NCBI RefSeq assembly: GCF_003254395.2
Contig: NC_037649.1
Coordinates: 6,109,032 to 6,173,031 of the forward strand
DNA from: Apis mellifera
Lineage: Eukaryota > Arthropoda > Insecta > Hymenoptera > Apidae
Length of the DNA: 64,000 nucleotides
Direction: 5' to 3'
In this document: one piece after another, positions 12,101 to 25,549 of the stretch
How the letters are laid out: each line of letters begins with the position of its first letter
Numbering within the stretch: position 1 is the stretch's first letter
Notes under the pieces: generated by a model
What the model saw: only the letters and a program-made list of their open reading frames with translations
Told to the model about the DNA's origin: nothing
The model's database searches: none
Position numbers and translations under genes: made by a program

Positions 12101-15100
12101 AGCCAATATATACGATTGTTGGGGGAGTGCTTGATTGAAAAATGCTGGTCGATATCGACTATGAACGGTCCAATAATATGCCCGATACAAAGTTTTATGG
12201 TTTGCCGTGCATTCCATGGGGAAATCATCTGGGAAATTCCACGGCGAAATTTCAGCCAACTTTGAACCTCTATCAGCATGATCTCGCAGAGGAGGATTTG
12301 TCGAGTTACGTGATTAATTAATCTGTGAAACTGCATAAGAAGGGATTACCGGGAATCGATCATTAATATTATCTTGTTGAACATCTGTCCCAATCAACCA
12401 TTTCATCCTGATATAACTGAACGACACAATGAAATTACAAGTCTTGGCAATGAATTCGAATTGTTAAATCCCCTGTGACGACACTTTAACATATAATATA
12501 TACACGTAATACGCAACGAACTTTATTATATTTGAACACGATACTTTCGTTCTATCTACCATAATTACGCAAGATTGTCATTTTTCATCGTTGCGCAATT
12601 GGCAATTACGCAATTACGTAACGAGGAGAAGCATCCATTGCTATCGATACGAGGACGATCGAAGGACGGTGAAACGGTGTAAAAAAAGCATGCGCGGAAA
12701 ATTATCATGGAGTGAGGCGAGCACAATGGCTCGATCCTCGAAAATCCAGGCGTAATTCAACGATGACCCGAGCTTTAAGAGCTTTCGAACGTTCCTTCAC
12801 GAGCATTTTCTCCTCTTCCAAGAGTCCAGATAACCGCGCCGTGTTGACTTAACGCCCCGTTCCCATTGTATTTATCTGGCAACGAACACGAGAGCCAACT
12901 GGATAATACCGACATTGTGTGCTCACGTGGAATATTGCACACATTTATATGCAACATTGGCGCTTACGTTAACTGTGAATACGCGTGGATACTATTCCGC
13001 TCAACGCTTTGGAAAGCACCACTTCTTGTGTGCTTGCGGGGACCACGTTCTTTGCGAATCATCCACAGGGGAAATATTTAAAGCGGGCGAATTGCTCGTT
13101 AGAATAATAACCCTTAGCCCCCTTGGATGGCGAGAGATGAAAAGGAGGTGGCGATTAAAATGCTTCCTGGAGGCTTTAATCGATCGATACCCAGGCGAAA
13201 ACAAACGCAGTTTAATTTTATCCCGTTCTATCGTTGTAATATTTACAAATTTTCTATTAATTCTTATTCTATCTATATGTTGGATTTTGTTATCACTTGT
13301 TTTAACATAATTATTTTAGCATAATAGTGTCTTGGTTTATTTGCAAGATATATTAAATATTATGTTAAGTGAAATGTAGAGAATATAATAAACGAGAACT
13401 TTTGCACATTGGAAAAAAAAAACGTGTGTGTAACAAACAAATTAATAATTATCGAAAGTAATAATTTTATTGAAATATTGTATATATATATATAATAGTT
13501 GTGTACAATTTTAATTTACAATAAGTATTGAATATAATTAATAAGTTCGTAAAGAGGATTTCAACGAGTTATTTATTATATAGCTTTGTAATTTTCACTA
13601 GTGTGATGATGATCGTAAAATCGTAACGCATCGAATTGTTCATAAATCAATGAAATGACAGTCATTAGCTAGATTTTCCCGTAAATAAAATTAATTTCAA
13701 CTCCGTCTAACCCAACATTAATGGTATTTCACACTCGACGGTTTCATTGAATTGTGCATTTGCATACTTCATTCTAATTGCTACGTACTTTTAAAAGTTT
13801 AATTAAATGCCCGACGTGTCATGCGTCACTGCCAACATTCGATCAAAAATTTTTATAATTTTATTCCTTTGTTCCCGTACGATGAACGCTCGTAAAATAA
13901 AAATATAATTAAATCAAATTAAAGATATAAATTCGAAAATAAAATCTTTCGAAGAAATACATTATTTTTGATAAATGTTTAGAAATATTTCTCGTATACA
14001 ATACTTGAACTTGTATTTATGAAAAGTCAACAGAGATCGAAACTATTGCAAATCGCTCTGCTTCACCGCCATTTCGTTCTTGGACGCGTAACCATAAATT
14101 TTGATCAGTCGACTTGAAGCATCTGTTTCGATCGGATAATTCTCGTTTTGAAAAACCGCAGTGCGTCCCGCTCGTAAATTCCGATCGCAATTTACAATTT
14201 ATGGAGTGACTTTAGCCACGCGTGAACACGTTTTCGAATTACAACTGAGAAACGCGGAAAAATCTCATCGCACAATTTATTCCCATGTTCGTTTATTCGT
14301 AAAATTCTGTCACGTGCAATATTCTTCTGTTGCAGAAATTGAAAAACCTTTTTACACTGAAATTATTGAAATGTTTTATAATATTTATATGTTACATAAT
14401 ATTTTATCGTTAATTATTTATTTTTAGTTGAAATTATTTTCCTATTGTTTGAACTTATTGATGAGTCATAAATAATGAAAATATTCATTTTCGTAAGAAA
14501 ATTTCTGAAACGCAATTAATATTCAATATAGATAATAATGTTGCTTCTATATAACTACATTTTAATTGAGCTATTATCCTCAAAATTTATTTAAAGTAGA
14601 TATATATAAATAACGTTATCATCAAAAACATTTTCCTTTAATGATAACACACATATTGTGTGTAATACAAATGTATAAACTATTCCAAAAGATTGATTTA
14701 TTTATCCATATAATTTTTGTTATATCTTAACTGATAAGTAACTGATATATCAATGTTGAAAATAGAAAAATACTTGAGAAAGCAGAATTCTTGGAGTTAT
14801 ACTTTCGAAAATGGAATTATCGGATCATTATGAATCTTTCATCGAAATTTTCAATTTGTACAAAAACATTTCTCGTTAGAAAGAAATAAATCAAACTTTT
14901 CTTTTGATTCTAAATGTAAATATAAATATAAATTGATTCAAAACGTAGTGTATTAAATACAAAATTGTTTCTCGTGAAACATTTGCTCGGATAGTAGAGG
15001 GTATATTTTACAGAATTTTTTCACGTGTGTATAAATTCTGCGTTACATTTTGTATTTTTTTTTTTTTTTTTCGTTAAATAACATCGTATGTCTTTGACAA

Positions 15101-15252
15101 TGTTCAGTGATGAAGGAATAAACCGACTGCAACATTTATTTATAGAGGTCGTAAAAGGTTAAATATTCAATTTTTGCACACTATATATTTAAAAGTTAGA
15201 TATTGATTAAACATGAAACACTTGAGACAATAAATTTTAATTTCATTGAATA

Positions 15253-15274
15253 TTTTTTTTTTTTTTTTTTTTTT
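15253..15274. repeat. T homopolymer, 22 nt
   Basis: Longest single-base run seen in the window; comparable runs occur at 11206-11224 and 9572-9590. A typical AT-rich insect low-complexity feature. Confidence 0.9.
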
Positions 15275-16009
15275 ACTCTTGCGTTCTATTTCTTGTAAAT
15301 AAAAATATTTATGTATTTTCGTGATTCTCTCTCGCGGAATTCCATTAGAATTAAATATTATAATGACGCGCATATTCAAGTGTAATTATCTTCGATGGAT
15401 GAATAATAATTTTTTTCAACAATACACAACGCCACTTCCACATCACATTTACGCATGGACCATGTTAATTTTCATTTAAAACTTTATACGTTCTCATCAA
15501 CACATAAATTGGTTACGCTTCGGAAAATTTTTATCGATGCTCCAAGTTAAAATAGAGTTCATTATTGCTAAATATCAAATATCGGACTTTATTGGCAGTT
15601 TTCCGACAACAATGTATAGATGTATTTATGAATTACGAAACGTGTAAGAAGTTTTTATTTAATTAATCGTGCACAGTATAATTAAACGTTATTTTTAGCG
15701 TTTCTTTTTTTTTTTTTTTTTCTTTTGATTGAAAGGACTCGAAATAACTTTTAACAGTGCGATAAACTAATAGACCGGTCGATAGTTTTATCGAATGGTA
15801 GAACGTTCAATGATACTTTCGAATGGAAATAGAAAAAACGTTTCATAGTTCTTTGTGTTCAATGGAAAAATCGTTTCAATTGGAAGAACAAAAAGGAACG
15901 TTTATAGAGACGATACAGTGCTGAAACAATGCCGCAAGTTTTTAACAGTGAAACAGAAAGAGAGAAAAAAAAGGGAACGACATTTTCGGTCCTATTTGCC
16001 AAGATTTCT

Positions 16010-16030
16010 CCCCCTCCCTCCCTCCCTCCC
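16010..16030 (-). other. Potential G-quadruplex (minus strand) / i-motif (plus strand)
   Basis: The plus strand has a C5 run followed by four C3 runs, each separated by a single T. The minus strand therefore carries five G-tracts with one-base loops. It lies about 780 nt upstream of the first supported coding exon. Confidence 0.6.
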
Positions 16031-16807
16031 AGTTCTATTTCAAAGAGGACTGAAAGCAATGGCGGGCACAGTGTCAGTAGTAAATTTTTTTCCTGATCCG
16101 ACACGAGCCCCGAGAGAAGAATCCACGAGCCGACAATTACCATCCTTTTGCCTTTAAACATTTAAGAATCGTTTCTATTGAAAAGCATTGCCCAACGTTT
16201 AACACGAGATCGATTATCGTTGCTTCCTTCGAAGATGCCTATTGAGATCCCCAGTCGAATTAATTCGATTATATTTCCTTGTTAGAATTTCCAGAACGAG
16301 TATCGTTAAATTTTAACGATCGAATGCACGTGTCCTATCCGCGCAAATGGTAAACTTTTTTTAGTACAAAAAATATGTAATTTGGTCATCGCGCAACTTG
16401 GTAACACGAAAGTGGAGAGGAACGATAATAACGCTAGAATCGTAAAAAAAAAAAAAGTTATCTCCTTCGAAACGAACTAATTCGTCCAAGAAGAGCGAAG
16501 AGAAATAAAATTGGCAAAAATTAAATTTGGCGACACCAAAGTTGTAAAAAAGAAAGTTACGTAAATTGGATATTGACGCGATGAGAGGGGCAGAAAAATT
16601 CTGCGCATTTGACAACGAGAGAAATTTATCATCATTTTCATAAGTATTGAAGCAGATTAATCCATCATTTTCTTGTCTTACTTTTTCCCGCGTTTTCCAA
16701 CGAGTATTCGATAAATTTTGGCTAAAATGAAATCACGCGAAATATTCGGATATTTTTCTCTATCCGAACAGAATATTTAAGCGATCTTTCTTTTTTTGCG
16801 ATTACAG

Positions 16808-16982
16808 GATGCTGGAACGACAGGATTCCACTTGCACCGGTTAAAATGAATCGCAGGGAAGACCCGCTGTTGCGGCAGCATCGCAACCGCTTGCTGCAAT
16901 TAGCGGAGGTGACAAACATCAAGCCTGGCCGTGGCAGCGGGAAAAGACGAGGCCAGAGGCAATCGTACGGTTTCGGACCCAG
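16808..16982 (+). CDS. Coding exon 1 of the window (internal exon, or first coding exon if Met at 16846 is used)
   Basis: The acceptor is a pyrimidine-rich tract ending in GATTACAG at 16807 and the donor is AG|GTCAGT at 16983. The frame reads CWNDRIPLAPVK and then MNRREDPLLRQHRNRL, about 57 codons. It has a strongly basic stretch (KPGRGSGKRRGQRQ) that could act as a nuclear-localisation or membrane/nucleic-acid-binding patch. The open frame extends from the acceptor, so an upstream exon ending in phase 1 is expected. Alternatively translation starts at ATG 16846 (context AAAATGA), with the upstream exon being untranslated. The exon is clearly more GC-rich than its flanks. The sequence looks constrained because it is charged and not low-complexity, but I do not recognise it. 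Confidence 0.7.
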
Positions 16983-18279
16983 GTCAGTTTGATAAAACAT
17001 CTCAATCGTAACTTGTTGAAGTTATCAACTGTCTGCTTTCGTACAAAAACCAAAAGACAAAGCCTTTCAACAATTATTAATATTTAGAAAATAGTGGATT
17101 ATTTACACAAATGAAATCGATAATTATTTATCGGATATTTCTAAAGATACCTTTAATCTTCCTTAACTTAACACTTTTCAAATTTTTGAAATCAAAGATG
17201 AACACGAGAGAAGATACGTATAATAGAGTAAACGATCTTAGAAACGGTTTCTGTGTATCGAATTTTTTCCCTCGCCTCGTTTATATATTCGTCTTCATTA
17301 CAGCCTCGACTACAATAGATCCCCGAGCTCTGGCCTGCCGTCGACATTTTTATTACGATCCGCCCGTTTCTTTCTTCTTACCTTTCCTCTATCCTTTTCT
17401 TTTTTTTTCCTAAATCGTTTTTAACGTATTATGAGGAGAAGAAGAGGAAATCTCGGACAAAAATATCAGGGGACAGTAAACTATCCGTGGCTTTCAGCGG
17501 GCTTGCATAATTAACCCTTTTAAGCCGGCATTACGCGTGTCGACGTGCGCAACATTGCATTCACCGTGCATTTCACTGATCCGCCTTCTGGCCCATTCTT
17601 TGTCTCTCCCTCCCTTTTGTTCCCACCATCGTGCTTCCGCTCTTTCACCGTTCCACCGCTCACACCACCCTCTCCCCCAATGTCCCTTGACGAAATTCCT
17701 TTCACGCGAGAAGAATCTCGACACCCCTGGAGACATCCTCATGAAGAACGATGGAACTCGCGTATAAATATTAATCGTATTCCACTATTGTTGATTCTCG
17801 TCGCGGACCCGAGTCGGAGAATTTTGACTTGCAAACAATCGAGAACACCGTCAAATACGATCGTATCGAGCCGAGGGAAATCGTTATCGACTTAAAATCG
17901 TTATCGAGTTGACAGTGTATTATCCGATCGGCGATTGATCGGCATATTCTAGCAATCTATCGACAGTGGCAGGACACCGATACAACTTTCGTGATTCTCT
18001 ATTCGTGAATTAGACGTTATATGCAAAGAATTTACGTTCACGTGAAAAAAATCGAAACAGAATTGACCGATTTTCGATTAGAATAAAGTATCGGTAGATG
18101 GTCACTTTATACGTGAAAAAGTGTGAATAAAATTTTATCAAAAATCCTTTTAAATCCTTTCTTTGAGAAAATTGAGCTACTATAAAGTTAAATAAGTACG
18201 TTTCTATCTAAAATATACGTAATTAATACGAATATGCCGATGGATTTTAATCTGATGAAAAGAAATCGATCTGTTCCAG
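16983..18279 (+). other. Intron 1 (1,297 nt)
   Basis: GTCAGT...TTCCAG intron between exons ending 16982 and starting 18280. It contains an unusually GC- and CpG-rich segment at about 17500-17760 with a TAATTA core near 17509. That is a possible regulatory element, but no coding exon with matching phase is evident. Confidence 0.7.
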
Positions 18280-18553
18280 CAATGGCGGTTCGAGTACCGG
18301 TAGCCGCATCACCCTTCAGGATATCGTGAGAAGCGATCCTGGATACACGCCAAACATCGAGCATTTAGTTTTCCCGGAGCGCAAAAGCAGTAATCCGAAT
18401 CTGGCCAAAACAGCCGAGGAATCGCCGCCAAACAAATCCAAAGTCAATGCAACCACCTCGGGGAGATCCAGGCTCGCTGAAGTGTTCTCCAGGCATTATT
18501 CGAGAGGCTCGTCCCAAGACTCTTCTGTTACGTCCAGAAAGAATCACTTAAAC
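18280..18553 (+). CDS. Coding exon 2 of the disordered Ser-rich protein
   Basis: The exon follows CTGTTCCAG (acceptor ending at 18279). Its first base completes a Ser codon begun in the previous exon, and 91 further codons follow. It ends at AAC|GTAAGT (donor at 18554), a full-consensus donor in phase 0. The segment carries the least repetitive sequence in the gene, reading ITLQDIVRSDPGYTPNIEH. Ser-rich basic stretches follow, including RKSSNPNL and SRHYSRGSSQDSS, which are typical of phosphorylated linkers. The ITLQDIV segment is a possible short helical binding motif. No family match is recognised, and coding status rests on phase continuity, consensus splice sites and codon-like composition. 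Confidence 0.78.
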
Positions 18554-21170
18554 GTAAGTGATATCTATAATTCTCATTCTTAATAAAATGTTTCTTTAAA
18601 GATTTCTATAAATCTATTTTTTTTTTCTTGCAATATCTAAATAATATATAACAATACAATTAATCTTTAATAGCTAACAATTTTTTCCAAGTTTTAAATT
18701 TAAAATTTGAGAACAACTTGTTGTAGAATTTTAATAATTTAATTATCGTTCATTTACAAAATCAAATTATGTATAAAATTTTTCGAATATCCTGTAATAA
18801 TAAAAACATTATTAATAATCTTTAGCGATCGATCACGTCTGTAATGCGTATCAAGCAAAATTGGCAGCCCTTCCTGTTTATCGGTATCCCCGGATACGCG
18901 ATCTTCTTTCCGTTGCACAACAAACAGGCCTCGGAATTCTGCATTGTCGAATAGTTACGACATTAACTGTGGACTATCGATGCAATATTAATCGATGATT
19001 TTCAGAAATACAGGAAACGATACGAAACAAAGTTTCGCCGTAGAAAACGCGATAAATCCAGTTTTACTGGCGGTTGAATTATCGACCCGACCTAGATATT
19101 CCACTCGATTTCTATCCTGTTTCGAGGCTCGAGGTCGTTTCAATTTTTCCACGTTAGGTAAACAACCAAGTTGCCGAAAGAAATCGGACGTGCACGCGTA
19201 ATAAAACACTGCGACGACCTCGATTTCTTCATATTTCTTATCAACGGCGCCGATTCGGTGGCTGGAGGAAAAGAGAAGAAGAAAGAAAGAAAAAGAAAAG
19301 AGAAAAAACTCGAGATGGAACACAATTAATCGGCGAGAATCTGATGGCTCAAGATATCTTTTAACCGATAGGATTCTCTCCGGTTTGTTACTCTCGACTC
19401 CTCTCGATCCACGATGGATCGGCGTGGTGAGACGGGTTTCTTCGGCGTAGCTCACGACAAAAATAAAAATACTTTCATCGAAGGAGTTGCGTAGCCAGTC
19501 TCTCGCACCTCGTCCGTATTTGGAAGTAGAAACAGCCGGCAACCTGTGTTGTGAGTTTAGTTCGTCTGGTGTTGCGACGCGCCGACATTACCTCGTCACG
19601 ATTACTTCCAGAATACTTTTATGTAATCTCGACGAGTCGTTTGATTCTCGATGAATGATATTCGACGGTATTGAATTTTTTTTACAAATATACCATCGTT
19701 ACAAATGAAATCTTTGATGAGAAATGAGATGATAAAATGATAAAAGATTTTATTGGAAGGGAATATTAGAAAATTGCCAATTTTTTAAATAAATAAACAA
19801 AGAGAGTGATTTTAAGGAAAAAGTAAGTATTAATTTTTATTAGAATAAGAAATATACAATCGTAAGTGGAGAATTCTATTATTTTTCCTAAGTAGATAAG
19901 AAAAAGGGTATAACAATTAATGACTGGTAAAAAGAAAACAATTACAGTTAATATCGTTTTGACGAGGGTCGTCAAAATAAACCATGTACGGTGAACAGAA
20001 TTGAAAGAATGCGAAGGGGGAGGGGACGGATGCGATTAACAAAGGCAAAAATGGGCAATAAACCCTCTCCTCTCGATATTCCGCGAATCTTAAGAAATTC
20101 TATGGCGATTTCCTCGAAGCGATCATCGAATCTCGAATTCCCTGGTTGAAGAATGCGAATTCTCCATCGAGCGGGAATACTAGCTTGTCGTTCATCGTTC
20201 AACGATGCGGATAAAAGGAGTGAAAAAAATAAAGAGAAGACGATGAAAAGACGAGAGAGAGACCAATGAGAAACCTTGGACAGCCTATGCTGAATCGATT
20301 AGCTTCCCTCCTCGAAGGAATAATTGAAAACGTCAAAGAAAAGAACTCAAATACGTTTCTATTTATTCTAACCGCATCCAAGTTACCGCATTAGGGAGAG
20401 GAGGGATTCATTTACGGTATCGTTCTGAATGTGCCAAGTCCGAGAATTCAAGGAGAAAAACGATAGCTCGCTAATTATTATTTATTTCGTTGAAATCATC
20501 CTAACATTATAACTCGAAATGCATAAACTCAACTGCAACTTTTTGCAAATGGTAAACTTTACATTCATTCAAATAAATCCTTCGCTCTATTTAACGAGGT
20601 TCGAAAGTCGAAATGACAAAAAAATTTGTCACGACCTTCACCTCGATACTTCAAATCCCAACAGAAGTTGAACTCAATTTCTTACAGCGCGCACCTTGAA
20701 ACATTTCATCTCGCTATACCGTATTATTACAACTTTCCTCCCGTTTCATTAAAAAATTATTAGCTACGTAAAGTTCGCACCTATAGATCCTCCCCCATTT
20801 ATGTTTCAAATTTTAATTTCTCCCCGAATTATGGTAATTTCACACGACTTACGTAAATCGAACTTCAGCAGAGAGAGAAGATCTTCGCAAAGATTAATTT
20901 TACATCCACCACGATCTTTGTATGAAAGATACATCAAAAGATTCGTATTCGAATTCGCGTTATATTCCAAAATATATTCGAGAATTGTCATCGAAATATT
21001 CTCTCTCTCGCAATCAAAGATCAAAAAATGGATAAAAGTAAACTCGTTACGTTTTTCTCCCCCTCCTCTCCCCAGTTTTCGCATCCAGCCAACCGTTCCT
21101 AAAAGTTAAAGTCAATCCCCCCATCGCCTGCCATCGAGCAAACTCGGCTGATTTGAATTTCTGATCGCAG
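18554..21170 (+). other. Intron 2 (2,617 nt)
   Basis: GTAAGT...ATCGCAG, phase 0. It contains a 45-nt uninterrupted purine run (19264-19308). The 184-codon minus-strand frame across 18988-19542 is low-complexity and lacks support. No other feature is seen. Confidence 0.7.
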
Positions 21171-21475
21171 AGCACGTCGCTGGACAGCGGAGGGACGGTG
21201 GTGGTGTCCCATCAGGCAACAGGGTCGAGCGTATCAACGGTGGTGACGAGAGGCGGCGGCGGCGGCGGTCGCCGTTGGTTGTCGCAGAGTTCGCAATCCT
21301 CGAGGCAACATTCGGCCGAGGACGGGGTACGCGGGGGCAACGTGGGCGTCATAGGGCCCGTTTCGACCTCGTCCTCGAGCCAGGCCCCTGCTCCCGCCCT
21401 GCCACCTCGTAGAGTCAGTCCAGCCGCGAATTCTGCCGACATCTCGAATACGGCCACTGGCTCCCGCGGCGACAG
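21171..21475 (+). CDS. Coding exon 3, Gly/Ser/Pro-rich linker with SH3-ligand-like motif
   Basis: The acceptor is CTGATCGCAG (ending at 21170) and the donor is AG|GTAACG (21476), weaker than consensus. The exon enters in phase 0, has 101 codons and leaves in phase 2. It reads STSLDSGGTVVVSHQATGSS, then a six-glycine run from GGC/GGT codons, a Ser/Gln-rich piece (SQSSQSSRQHS) and a Pro-rich stretch. Within the latter, PALPPR (21393-21410) fits the class II SH3-ligand pattern PxxPx(R/K). Composition is intrinsically disordered. Local GC content is far above the flanking introns. The minus-strand open frame opposite is a shadow. Binding to an SH3 protein is inference from the pattern alone. Confidence 0.75.
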
Positions 21476-24400
21476 GTAACGCGTGTGTTCTCTCTGTGCT
21501 ATCTTCTCTTTCCTTATTCTCTCTCCCTCTCTTTATCCCTCTCTTCTTCGATTTCGTTTCTTTCCCGTCCTATTTCTCATTACCTTCTGTTCCTTTCACG
21601 CAAAAAAAAGAAAAGAAAAAAGAAAAGAAGGATATCTCTGTTTTTTCCATTATCTGAACTGGATGGACGAGCGAAGAAGGGGTGTAATAACTCGATTTTA
21701 ACGAGTCCGGTGTTCGCCACGATTTACATCCGCCTCTAAGGATTTTCGTATCCAGGTGTTGCACAGGTGTAGATTTATAAGTGTGTGTGTCGATAACTAC
21801 GTTTTCGTGCAGTGTTCGTTACAGACTGATAGATAGTTTTATCGGATGAATACAAAAGTATCTATAAAATCGATTCGTCATCTTCTTTTCCTTTCACATT
21901 TTTCTTGCGATTACGATTACTTTTTCTAAATTTATACAGACAGTTAGTGAATTAATCAATCTCGAAATTAGATTCATTCTACATTTTATTTTTCTTGCTT
22001 TTAATTTTTATAAGAATACGGTCTCCTTCGTAATTTCGCTTCGAATGATCGAGGAATATCAAAGTGGGGAGAAGAAGAAATATTCTTGCCTTCCTTAATC
22101 GCAGTGGATGAGCCCGGGGACAAAGAGCGTGTTAATTTTTTACGTGGGCTACAGGAGTTCATTGTCCCTCTTTTCTCGGCCGTTTTATTCGTCGCGACCG
22201 GGCCAAAAAAGGATATATACGTTGGACTAGGCGAATAGTGACAAGGTCCGAGAGTACGATATAATTAGAACTCGCGATATTCGTTTCACGACGGGCGATA
22301 TAGATTAGGCGGCAAGTATATATCTGGTTAAAAAAAAAAAAAAAAGAGAGATCGATTCGATCGTAGTTTATATTTGCTCTCCCCTCCTCTCCCTCTTTCT
22401 CTCCCCTTCTCTCTGTTTACTTTTTGCAGTCTTCGACTACAGTCGGTGGTTAGGTACGCGTGATGTAAGTTTCATGAAGCTCGATAAAGCGACGAGCTTC
22501 CTATCGTTCTCCCTGTCCACGAAGCTTCCCCGTGGAGTTCGACTTGTTTACACACCGGAATGCAAAATTCAACGTCGAAGGGACCTGGATCGTTTCTAGA
22601 CCTCCTTCCGAACCCCTATACGGTTAATTAGTCGCCTCGGATCATTTTTACGAGGTTTAATGAGATCGAGGAATAGCTAGTTGCTCGTTTCATAGAATAG
22701 CACGATTTCGTTTCGATGTCTTCTTGCGTAAGACATTATTTCCTTTCCTTTAGAAATTTCGTTACAGTTTCTTTTTTTTTTAAAGGGAAAATTGTTTGTT
22801 TCAACTGTTCGTGATATTGAAATTTTTAGAGCGGATCTTTATTTGGACAAAAATTTTATATCAAATAAGCACAAAAAGTAAATATTATTATGTACATTTA
22901 TATATAATTATTTCAATTTTTCAAAGTTTTCAGTTCATTATGCCTCAAAGTTTTTGACGAATTAATTTTATTAATAACTCAATCATTTTATAACATCGAA
23001 TTCGTGGTGTTAAATATTCTTAAGAAAGCGTAAGAAATCGCTCTCCTCTTTTTCCCCAAGATTTTATTACGTTTTTCGAAGGAACGTTATTATTTCGAAA
23101 TATCGAGCCTGTGATTGACTATTGGTGAAATTTCAATCGCGAGATGAACCAAAGTTTCGTCGGTTTCGCGGTGATGTAAACGTTAACGTAATGGCAAAAT
23201 GACGGTGCATCGATCCTTGATAAAATCGTGACAATAGACACGATAGAGTGGTTTCTAATTCAAGTGTGAAAGCCGAGGAAAGATCCCGCAGACGATGTCG
23301 GTTAAAAGGTAAATATAATTCATTCAACAATATCTATTATCCGTATATTATCCGATTAGATGGTTCAGAAATAACGTTTTGTAACCACATACGCCCGTGT
23401 TTAAACAGACGAGCAATTGATGTATAACGGATATAATAATTCTGTTCACGCTTAAAACGTCACGATTTTACGCGAAGAAATCGATGGATTATTAAGGATT
23501 AAGCGAAAGCTCGTTTCACATTACACAATACATTATTACAAAGCCGCCGATAAATTCGCACACGCGCGTTCAATTCCTCGGATCGTTTCAATGAATCGAG
23601 TCATTTGGAAGATTAGAATGTCATTTATTCCTTCGAGATATTCGAAGCTTGCCAATCAACATCCTCCATTTTTCCTCGCTTCTTTCATGAATCATTACGC
23701 CGGAAGATTATTCTTGCGCTCGTCGTCGTCCTTTCTTACTTCTTTCCCTTCCCCTCCCTCCTACATTTACCGCCACTCATTAATGATAAACGGTGAGGAA
23801 CATTTGTGAATTACAGAAGTGGCCCGTCACGCTGCCTGAAATTTCCTGAAATTCGTTTGCCAGAGATAACGGATTTCATTTTCGAAAATTTTCCTCCACG
23901 ACCTACATACATAGTTCGACGCACGAAACTCGTTCTCAAACTTAAATTCTTGTCCACTCGTTTCCGATTTAAAATGTTAAGCGCCGCGAGTCGCATTGTT
24001 CCATCGTAGAATCGATGCTCTCATACGCGCGAGAAAGTATCCTTGTTAATCTAATTGGAATTTTATAGTTAAAACTGTGCCAACTATAAATACGATTAAT
24101 GATATTAAAGAGTTTCTCGATCGTTTGCTTTTTTGTTCTTTCTTTTTTACATTATTTTATTTTATTTTATTTTATATTATTTTACTTAAGTATCCAAACG
24201 CTTTGACTGACTCGTCGTGACGTTAAACGTTTTTATTAAAGTTTTGAAAATTAAAGATGATCAAGATTTTTTAAGAGAGTTTTTTTATCACCGGTTAATA
24301 AATTGAACAATCTGGAAAAAAAAGGAATTTCTCAAAGAACAAAAGAATTCTCTCGCGTTATTACATACGCGTTACATTTTTCGAATTAATTTTATGGTAT

Positions 24401-25299
24401 AGCAATATTCTATTATATACGTATTAATCGCAGAGAATAATGGATACAAAAGATATTTGCACACCGTTGTATTAATATCGCATTTACATATAATAAATTG
24501 GATCCAACTACGTTATATTTTACATCATTTAATTCACCGTTTTCACTCGCATCTATTAAAATTTAATGTTAAAAAACGAAATATGGTAGCCGATAAAAAC
24601 AAGGTTTTCGTTAAAAGTTATTAACGCAATTGTGCAAATATTTTTTTATAACATATTACGATTTCGATAATTAAAATAATTACGCGCTCGGATACTTTTA
24701 ACCTATTTACATATTTTTCTTCTCACATTTTATCGTCACGTCCTTCCTACTGTACACATTGGAACGCGCGCGAAGAAAACAGAGAGGAGCTCTCACGGCA
24801 CACACACGTTCAATCACGGTCAAAGACGTTTCGATGTCTCGCGAAACACGACGAATGTTTATTTTGCTCGGAAACGAATCCGTTTTACGGCTCGTACGTT
24901 GCTAGCTTTCGCCACGATAGCACATTGCGTGGTATACCCTCGTATCGAGAGGAAAGAATCTCGTCTCTGTAGACATTTCGAAGAAAGACGGATGCAACAC
25001 TCTCGCCTCCTTCTTTATCTCCTCCTCCGCATATCGCGAAACCGATGAATATTTATACGAGAAGATCGTACCTGAGGAAAAGCAAAGCAACAATCTTCTT
25101 AAATCGAGTTTCACCGGTTTTTAAATATACATAACGCATATATCCGTAAGGATAGTTTTCCTTTCGAGAATCAACTCGATGTTTTTTTCTTCTGATTAAG
25201 TTTAATTAAGAATAATTTTTACTCTGGACGAACGTGATAATAATTTTGATGATAGAGGAAAGTTTCATCTCATAGCGTGATTTATTTGTCCGTCTACAG
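21476..25299 (+). other. Intron 3 (3,824 nt)
   Basis: GTAACG...TCTACAG, phase 2. Mostly AT-rich, with a more CpG-rich, possibly regulatory stretch at about 22085-22330 and an ATTTT pentanucleotide run at 24154-24176. No additional exon is supported. Confidence 0.7.
24154..24176. repeat. ATTTT pentanucleotide run
   Basis: Four to five ATTTT units in intron 3. Confidence 0.85.
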
Positions 25300-25549
25300 A
25301 AGTCAAAACGTGTCGATCCTGCATCTGCGCAGCACCTCGGATCCCTGGGAAGTCGGTTCTCAGGGTTCTTCGTACAGCGTCGGTAGCAATAAAAGTCAAA
25401 GCGGAGGCAAAGGAAAATCAAGTGGAAACGCCCGGGGCTCGTATACACGAGGCACTTCAATACCATCGTTGAAACGGCACGATACAACGGCATCGGCAAC
25501 GGCATCGACTTCCAGCCTAAAGCAACATCGGCAGGACAGCCATAGCCAG
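25300..25549 (+). CDS. Coding exon 4, Ser/Gly/Lys-rich, ending at a GC splice donor
   Basis: The acceptor is CGTCTACAG (ending at 25299). The first base completes an Arg codon from exon 3 and 83 codons follow, reading SQNVSILHLRSTSDPWEVGS and ending in DSHSQ. The donor is CAG|GCAAGT at 25550, a GC donor with otherwise perfect consensus. Using it keeps phase 0 into the next exon. The nearest GT site (25554, CAA|GTGAAG) shifts the frame and hits a stop after about 16 codons of exon 5. Retaining the intron gives a stop at about 25609. The SILHLRST DPWEV part is the only non-low-complexity piece. The exon is flanked by AT-rich intron on both sides. Confidence 0.75.

Larger units (their letters stand above)
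2187..16807. other. Upstream or 5' intron region without a supported exon
   Basis: About 14.6 kb of AT-rich DNA precedes the first supported exon. The longest frame (8609-9412, 267 codons) is a translated T-rich tandem repeat with Phe/Leu/Ser composition and is not a gene. The upstream exon required by the phase-1 acceptor at 16808 was not identified here and may lie left of the window. Poly-T and poly-A runs are frequent (for example 8842-8857, 11206-11224, 15253-15274), as are short AT dinucleotide runs (5329-5344, 13480-13495). Confidence 0.55.

Noticed and set aside
11828..12336. Overlapping minus-strand frames (143 and 104 codons) opposite a 96-codon plus frame
   Set aside because: Both strands are equally open, with no family resemblance and no splice-site support.
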